DNA of 62,692 nt from Phoronis australis. Its lineage: Eukaryota > Phoronida > Phoronidae. The translations under genes were made by a program, and so were the position numbers. Below the pieces are notes generated by a model. That model was not told the origin of the DNA. It worked only from the letters and a program-made list of their open reading frames with translations, and did not search any database. The stretch's first letter is position 1. Each line of letters begins with the position of its first letter. This document shows positions 49,753 to 62,692 of this stretch, piece by piece. Where the stretch lies: assembly GCA_002633005.1 (NCBI GenBank), contig NMRA01000520.1, forward strand, positions 21,255 to 83,946. Reading direction: 5' to 3'.

Positions 49753-50728
49753 TCTATATAATTTTTTTTCACACTTGACATGTGCGCACGCGGGGGGGCT
49801 CCTTCGAGAATCTTAGTCAAAGGTACATATTCTACAAAATTTGAGCCCCCATTCTTTAGACTGGGTGCGCGCACGCACTGAGGTTATTCATAAGATCATC
49901 CTGGACGGGAAAATGGACAAAACATTGTTTTTTACCGTTAGTGATCTAGTCTTCCTCAACAGGACAAATTCCATTGCAAGACTAGCCCGCGATCATTACA
50001 CTTCAAACACCATTGTACATGTACGTGGATCCATTTTCGGAGCACAAGAGACGCGGGAAAAATTTCGAAAAATCATATGAAATTTGCAACTTCTCAATAC
50101 TCTCGGTCGTCCTTAGGCTATCCAAAAACTCTATGACTAAATGAATTTTCCTGCAAATTTGACTTAAAAATGAGCTGGGCACTTACATGTACAGGCGATC
50201 GTTTACATAGCCTGAACGGAGCAAACTTCAAAGTTCAAGACACGGGAAAAATTTTCACCAATGACGCTGATACTTGGCAGTAACCAATGGTGGATTTAGA
50301 GTGGGGAGCCAAGGGTGTCATGTCCCCTTCCCCTAAAATTCTCCCTCCCAGATTCCATTTGGCAATCCGGGGGTGCGAATATCTGTTTGGCAAAATCCTG
50401 GCTAATACTCTGCCCTGCCCCCAACCCCCCAACTCAAAATCCTGTATCCGCCCCAGGTAACAAAACTTAACATACATTTACACTCTCTGCCACAGACTTT
50501 CAGCAAATTGTGCAGTTATCTCCCATGACTTCTAATTTACTGATAATAGTTCATTACTGTGTATTTCTTATGGAGGGCTGCTGGCAAGACTTAGCACGTT
50601 ACAAATTTTTGGCCAAAGAAAAGAGAGCGCTCAACAGGGTTTGGTTGAGAGACGATGACGATACTTTTGAGATTATTAAATAGTCTGAAAAGCAAAACTT
50701 TTCTCTCGTTAAACAACATAAACGGATA
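49753..50728. repeat. 1.1-kb duplication, copy 2
   Basis: Second copy of 48624-49751, shorter by about 150 bases because of two deletions. It runs on without a break into unique Penelope-like sequence at 50729. Confidence 0.88.
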
Positions 50729-51380
50729 TATGAGAAACACAAGATTCGTGATTCCCTGGAAAGGTACAGGTACCCACGTTGGGTCTTTAGCAAGGCTACC
50801 CGTAGAACACTCCGATTGGAAATTAACAACATTGACGCTCCTCAACCTGACCGACTATTGGCGAGGATACCTATTCCTTATGTAGAAAGAGATTCTGAAC
50901 AACTACTACCTGTGTTCAACACATTTGATATCACCAAGTCTTTCAAACCTGTTGGCACTTTGAGACAAGAACTCGTGAACCCTACGGACAAACAACCTAA
51001 GAAAAAGATAGCTGGTGTGGTCTATGGAACAGTGTGGAGAGTGCCCTGAAACCTATGTTGGTAAAACTAAGCAGTCCTAGAAAATACGATTGTCCCAACA
51101 TCGTCGGCCTAGCTCCGGTAACACTTATGACTCTTATGCCGTGTGTACCCACTGCCAGGGATCCAGCCACAGCTTTGACCTTGACAATGTACTAATCATT
51201 GACAAGGAGAAAAATTGATCTGAACAGGGAGTCAAAGAGTATAAACACGAAAGAATTAAGAATCCGTCAAGGAAGCGAGCTTCAACTTACCAAGCACCTG
51301 AGACAGGATTCTGGCTAAAGTTTCCCGCCGATTTTCTGAACTCTGACCGGAATCCACCAGAGGTTGCACTGGCTTGAAAA
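50590..51380 (+). mobile_element. Penelope-like element, 3' part with GIY-YIG remnant
   Basis: Plus-strand frames give SLERYRYPRWVFSKATRRTL (about 50754-50813), LARIPIPYVERDSEQLLPVF (about 50856-50915), LRQELVNPTDKQPKKKIAGV (about 50963-51022), CPETYVGKTKQS (about 51043-51078), THCQGSSHSFDLDNVLIID (about 51150-51204) and FPADFLNSDRNPPEVALA (about 51325-51377). These form the thumb/linker and GIY-YIG endonuclease region of a Penelope-like retroelement. A frameshift near 51025 and several stops make it inactive. Confidence 0.75.
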
Positions 51381-51473
51381 AGCCAGCAGTGGCTGAAAAA
51401 GTTGCGTATTTATCTAAGTAAGACCTATGTTGCTTGCTAACAGTCCTTTTGATGTGGACGCTATTGATGTGAT

Positions 51474-57460
<5,987 letters not shown>

Positions 57461-57956
57461 TTTGGCACCATGAACGTATACCGCAATGCGAGTAACTTTG
57501 GCTATAGCGCTCTCACGAAACAATATGTGACGTGAATGTACTATGACGTCAAAAACAGAGAAACGTTCATCACATTGTTCGTTTTACTTGAAAACTACAA
57601 ACGAGAAATTGATGGTATTGACACCCCTCCTCCGGCAGCCGCCCGTGCAGCCATGATTATCGAGATGAACTATCAATGTCGTAATTTTTTGTGGTGTTTC
57701 ATCAGGTTATAACTAGTGAATATCACAGACAAAAAATGCTACAACCCAGTTACAAGTGATTTCAACGGTTATTAGGGTGTTAAGACTGTAACCGTAGGAG
57801 AAAATGAAAAAAAAAAAACATCCGCACTTCTCACATCTGAAGCCGACCGATTAGTTACTAACTCGGAAGCAAGTCTTGCCGCAAAACACCACCCCTCATC
57901 CACCACAACTCCTTACCATTCCAGTAAATGCCGATTCCATAAAGTCCATCTTCACT

Positions 57957-58200
57957 TGCGCGCACCCAGCCTAAAATATGGGGGACTCGAATATTCCAGT
58001 ATGTGGACCCTTTACTGCAAACTGAATCGGGGACTAAAAACAAAAAAATGGTTACTACGTTCAGACCTGTTAATTCTACATTTGTGCCGAATTCCTGTTG
58101 ACTTTTGTCTCGTTTTCTCGGACTTTTTATTTGTCTGAGGAGGACCTTTTTATCCACTTCGCCAAATGCGTGGTGTGCTCGTTTGAGCCCCGTAAGACCC
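57957..58200. repeat. Dispersed repeat family S copy
   Basis: Starts gcgcacccagcctaaaatatgg and runs through gttgacttttgtctcgttt, ggaggacctttttatccact and gtttgagccccgtaa. It matches the copies at 53880-54120 and (inverted) 48640-48860. Confidence 0.65.
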
Positions 58201-58780
58201 CACTAGTGAGCGCATGCTTCAAGCATACAACTTGTCCCTTACTCATTACATCATCGACGTACTCACTCACAGACTCTGCCTCGACGCGTCTTCCGGCAGC
58301 ATGCTGTAAATAGCCCCGCACAATATTTCGGTTTCAAGCCAAAACGCTGGCTCTTATTTCGTGCGTTCCTGCAGACGTGCATGGGCTGTCATACATCTAT
58401 TGTGGTGATTGCCATTGCCCATTGTACCAGAAATCAATATTTTTTTACTTATTTTAATGTATTTATTATCGTATTCCGTGTACTTGTATTTCCCCAACCT
58501 CGGGGTTTCCTTTTCATCTCTGGAAACGTGCCTGTGACGGACGCAAGTAATTTTGCTTTGGACATGTAGTGATTGTAAAGGGAATTTCACTCGTTATTTA
58601 GCTAAACATGCGTTTTTAACAAACTCTCAGATGTAAGTAACAAAGACAATAACATCCTTGAATCCCAGTGTTTTTTTACATTTTACGCTACCCAGTAGTT
58701 TTAGTTTTCATCGCTCAATTCAGGGTTTGTGAATACAATAAAGTAAAGAAGCGGCCAAGCAGACAGTTCAGCCAGTTAAA
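58201..58780. other. Intergenic, nothing recognised
   Basis: Short open frames only, with no motif recognised and no partner repeat noticed. Confidence 0.4.
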
Positions 58781-58784
58781 GTCC

Positions 58785-58930
58785 ATGTCTCAAAATGCCA
58801 ATGTGGTTCCAGTATCCGAAAATACCTACTAAATAAAATAAATTTTCGACACCCTTTCTTTTTATTCTTTTCGCCTTTGGTGCCAAATGCGATTTTAACA
58901 GCATTTGACTCTTCTCTATGAGTGTATAAT
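58785..58930. repeat. Dispersed repeat family R, 5' part
   Basis: Begins ctcaaaatgccaatgtggtt and continues through cagtatccgaaaatac and agcatttgactcttctc, matching 33912-34060. Confidence 0.7.
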
Positions 58931-59985
58931 TGACCTATCGCCAGGATTATGACGGGCGGCTTAATTGACCAATCAGAACGCAGCATTCTTGGCACACCTT
59001 CGTCTGCGTTTCCTAGCCGCCATTCTACCCAACAAAGCACACGTAGTCGAGTAAAACTTACTTTAGCCTATACCTCAAGACATTTTCCGCTAAGAATGGG
59101 GAAACGGTGTTGATACGGCGTGTGTAGCACCGACAGCCGTTATACTGCTCCAGAATAATATCCCGTCATTTTTTGGCATGCCCTAAGCCGAAAAATGATG
59201 TTGAAAAGCGTGAATTATGGATCAAACTGTACGGACACACGAGTAGCTGAACTAAGCCATGTTGCTTGATAACTCGAAGGCTATAATATACACAAAAACA
59301 TTAGTTCCAATATACGCACTTTTCAGCTTGGTGGCTATGGTGCAAGGCTATCTCAGATTTTGTCTCCCGAGTTTTCTACGTCTGCCCGCCTTTGTCTCGG
59401 CACCTGCTGGATCTCAGCACTCCAGCGCCGGTAGTCCCCGGAAATTGTTGTTTTCAAGAACATTTTTATTTTATGTTTTTTTAAATTGATTTCAACATAA
59501 TGAACATTATTTCGTTTCGTATCAGAGGTACATTTTTGTTATTTGCGTTCAACTGAACTTCTCTCCCGGTCAAAACTCAGAGATTCGATCGGCAAAGGGA
59601 AGGGCACTGGATTACTGCCGGAACTCAAAGCCTTGGTCGAGCTGTTGTCACTAAAAATAAACTGTTGACTTTTTGAAGTTTACCTCTACTATACACTATG
59701 TCTGTAGAGTTAAAAAGAGCTCATTTTGAAGTTTTTCAAACATGATATTTAGATTTATGAAGCTTTAAAAAATAATTTGAATTATTTTTGTAAATACCCT
59801 ATTTTTGCAACTACCACACCAGATTTGTAATCTTTTGTAACCATACCACGACTTAGCGATCATGCTACCTTCGAAATTAAATGAAAGCTACCTTTATTGA
59901 ATGCCAAAATACTACAAAAAATGTCAAGTTCATGAGCAGGTAGGCCTAATTTAAATGTCTTAATGGTTCAAACAAACAATTCCAT
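58931..59985. other. Intergenic, nothing recognised
   Basis: AT-rich with no supported coding region. The small frame at 59259-59489 shows a hydrophobic run but no recognisable motif or splice context. Confidence 0.4.
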
Positions 59986-60306
59986 AGGCGGACCTAGGGG
60001 GATGGGGCTGCTTGGCTGCCGCAAGCAAAATGAAACAGCAAGAGCGTGAAGCGTGAGGAAATATTGAGTTCAGTAACTAGGACCGGTAGCGGAAGAGGGG
60101 GGCTCAAACCCCAGATCGCGGCGGAATAGTGTTCCTGTTTTTTTTTTTTAGTCCACCGATAGATTTTCTGAACCGAGGTCCAAAGGTCTACATCCCTGGC
60201 CCCTGCAACTTTCGAGCCGCCTGTGCAAAAACAATCTCACTTTGCCCAATTCCACGAGGCAACATATGTTGGGCCCCCTGTGTTATCCTAGAACCGCCAC
60301 TGAATT
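59986..60306. mobile_element. hAT-like non-autonomous element remnant
   Basis: It opens with aggcggacctaggggg and closes with cctagaaccgccactga, an imperfect inverted pair of the same end type as at 605-672 and 31078-31475. The interior has G- and C-rich runs and no transposase. Confidence 0.5.
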
Positions 60307-60994
60307 CCAGACATTAATTTGACTTAGACGCAGCCCTAGACCTACCGGAGCTAACTGTTTGCCTAGGACGAGATGAGTGTGTACCTGAGCTATGAACCTG
60401 AATTTTTTATCAAAATATTAAAATATTTCGTTACAAGATTAGAAAAGCGTAAACAGTGCTATCGAGTCGACCTAGTCAGAGACTGTAGTGCATGTGTTGT
60501 TTGTAATCTATCACCTACTTTACTCCAGGAGTCATACCAGTTGTGACTTACTTTTCATTTGGCTAAATTTAGCAGACGACAGAATATAACTATCGGTGAA
60601 TCTCAACTGATTTTATTCGAAAGATCATGAAATCTATGGAATCGTATAATTAGACTTTAAGGTACATACCCAGCTTTACATGAACATATCGTATCAGTGG
60701 CCTTGTCATTTGTGAGGTTGAGGCGGCCCCGAGGCCGAAGGGTTCTTCGGATTTTCGCTGGCTCCTCGAGCACTTATTTTTTCATCGTCACATTTACAAA
60801 TTCCCATATTATGAACGTACGATTCTCTGTTGAAAAGAATCGCCCCTTGTCTCTATCGAAGCGTTTTCAAATAGTTCAAACACGCTCATCGATTCCACCA
60901 GGAACGTCGTTTAGCGACAGTGTACTTGCCTCTGACATCTCGTTCGATTGTCGGGTATCACGTGACTTTTCGCGTAGGGGCGGAGCTTGCAATA

Positions 60995-61630
60995 GGTCAA
61001 TACCGGCTGTCATCGGTTATTTCCGTACCCTCATTTCAGGCTCGTCAGTTCAAGAACTTGTCCTGAACGCCGTCAGTTTTTCCTTGTAACTGTATGTGCT
61101 ATCGCTTGTTCGAAAAGTCTTCATTATTTTGTTTTATTAGTAATAACTTGTGATTCGTTTGTATATGTAGTGTATTTATAATTTTTAGTTAGTTGTCGTT
61201 GTTTTTTTTTTGGAATCATACGCGTACTTATTATGTTAAAATTGCAATTTGGTGTTTAGTTCCTTTCAACCGCCCTACCTAAGGTCCTTACGTACATGTA
61301 CGTAACTTACGTAGCGCGGTCGAACCTAGGAACCAATATAAGTCGAACCAATTTTTTTCGTTTTGATTTTTTTTCGTTTTGAAAAAGTACTTTGCTATCA
61401 TTCTTCTCAGCAAAAATCGAAAAAGTATCACAATGGGGGCAAGCAGTGTAAAGTTAAATAAATGCAATTTTTGTGGAGAAATTTGGGTCACTTTGTGTGG
61501 ATCGCGTAGGCCATGCTGGAGGACAGAGGGATAAGTTACGAGATTAAAACTTTGTGTAAATTGTTTTCGCCAACAATTTACGGCAGCGTCGCAGTTGTTA
61601 CTTATTAAGTCATAAATGTGTTCACAATTC
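60995..61630. repeat. Dispersed repeat family R, 3' part
   Basis: Matches 34050-34700 in order: ctgtcatcggttatttccgt, cttcattattttgttttatt, tcgtttgtatatgtagtgta, aaaaagtactttgctat and ggaggacagagggataagtt. It carries about 50 extra bases near 61265-61320 (gtccttacgtacatgtacg region). Confidence 0.75.
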
Positions 61631-62692
61631 CCGTTGGACTTGGTCTCATTTCTGGCGACACCGACAACATGGCCACTTTTGCTGAACTGGAAGGCATGTT
61701 CAACCTGTTACTTTGTAATTTGTGCAGATTTAACGTTGATGCATTTTGACAAACGTTGCTACAAAAAGGAACTTTGTTCAACTCTCGTGTTTTTTGGTGC
61801 AAAAATATCAGATATATTTGAATTATTTTACTGTGAATTTCCCATTCTGGCGATCTGACACTCAGCTAAAAAAATTGTTGAAATAATTTTGAAATGTTTT
61901 TATTGTTTGACTGTCAATTGCTGTTTAAGACTTAATTAGATGTCACAAAATTGTTCATATTTTTCTAAATTTTTAGTCTAAATTGCTTTCAAGTCATGTT
62001 TTGTAACTCAATGCTTCTTAATTCAGGTTATCAAGTCAACAAGCTATGTTAGGTTGCGAAGCTTAAAGCCTCCAATTCTTGTTCCTTGCAACTTCATATT
62101 TTTTTAAATCATGCTTGTCAAATTCTGATGTAAGGAAGCACTATTCACCATGGTAATAGTTACATATACATGTATGTCCACCTTCATACCATCGAAACTT
62201 TTGCTGTTGGATAGTGTTTGTAATGCTAAGTGCAAAGTATTTTGCGTTTTAAGTTACTTATTATGGTGAAAGGTTGAATCATTTTGGCTTAATGAATAGA
62301 AAATGATAACATTTTGTATTGGACTTGTCGTACTTATGTGCTCGAACGAGCCCCATATTTGGAGAAATGGAAAAAAGGTCTGCCTCAGTCAGAGAAGCAT
62401 GAACTCCAAAAAAGTAGGAAAGGAGGCAAAATTCCACTAGAAGACAGGAAGTACCAAAATTTAGCGTCTGCTGTTCATAGCTCTGAACATACCCAATGTA
62501 TCTTATAGTAAAAGGTAAACATTCCCAAAAATTCCACCCCCCCATTTTTTAGGCTTGGTGCACTCATACAAAGTCTTGGAAAATTTCTGTTGAAAGCCAA
62601 CAGCTTTGCACAGTTCGCCAGAAAACCCCAAGTTTAAAATGTACCTCGTTTGAGCGAGCGCTGTGTGGGCAGCGACCAGGGTTGCTATGGCT
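61631..62692. other. Intergenic, with a diverged family S repeat at 62330-62580
   Basis: AT-rich. From about 62330, gtgctcgaacgagcccc, atttggagaaatgg and aggtctgcctcagtca resemble the family S copy words in diverged form. No coding region is supported to the end of the window. Confidence 0.45.

Overview
The window looks like nuclear DNA from a metazoan, most likely a marine invertebrate. It has split genes with GT-AG introns, a CRELD-family gene, several classes of decayed eukaryotic transposable element, a long GT microsatellite and many scattered palindromes of the tacatgta type. I see no bacterial operons, rRNA or CRISPR array. I cannot name the species. The assembly is draft quality: there is a 695-base N gap at 35111-35805 and single Ns at 2732, 10450, 39856 and 49752.

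Layout. 1-5900: non-coding DNA dominated by a 2-kb direct duplication split by a single N, probably two unmerged copies of one locus. 5900-8500: intergenic, with CRE-like palindromes and a hAT-like element end. 8512-10560: decayed protein-primed DNA polymerase B of Polinton/Maverick type on the minus strand. 10.7-13.9 kb: unrecognised exon-like open frames. 17340-27438: a complete 11-exon CRELD gene on the minus strand, the best-supported gene here (472 codons, all splice phases consistent). 27.4-41.2 kb: mostly intergenic, with promoter-like motifs, hAT-like remnants, dispersed repeats and a tRNA-like SINE head. 41.2-51.4 kb: a nest of mobile elements, namely Penelope-like retroelement pieces on both strands, a non-LTR retrotransposon with an FVDD reverse-transcriptase motif, a 3.2-kb element with terminal inverted repeats carrying a decayed protein with SPDTDV and FHAL motifs, and a second N-split duplication (48624-50728). 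51474-57460: a second multi-exon minus-strand gene, coding for an alpha-helical protein with a Ser/Pro-rich tail, whose family I do not recognise; one exon seems to be missing from my model. 57.5-62.7 kb: dispersed repeats only.

The two host genes share no evident pathway. The most interesting items are the inverted-repeat element built around the SPDTDV protein, the unrecognised helical gene, and a short repeat found both inside the dead polymerase and in a CRELD intron.
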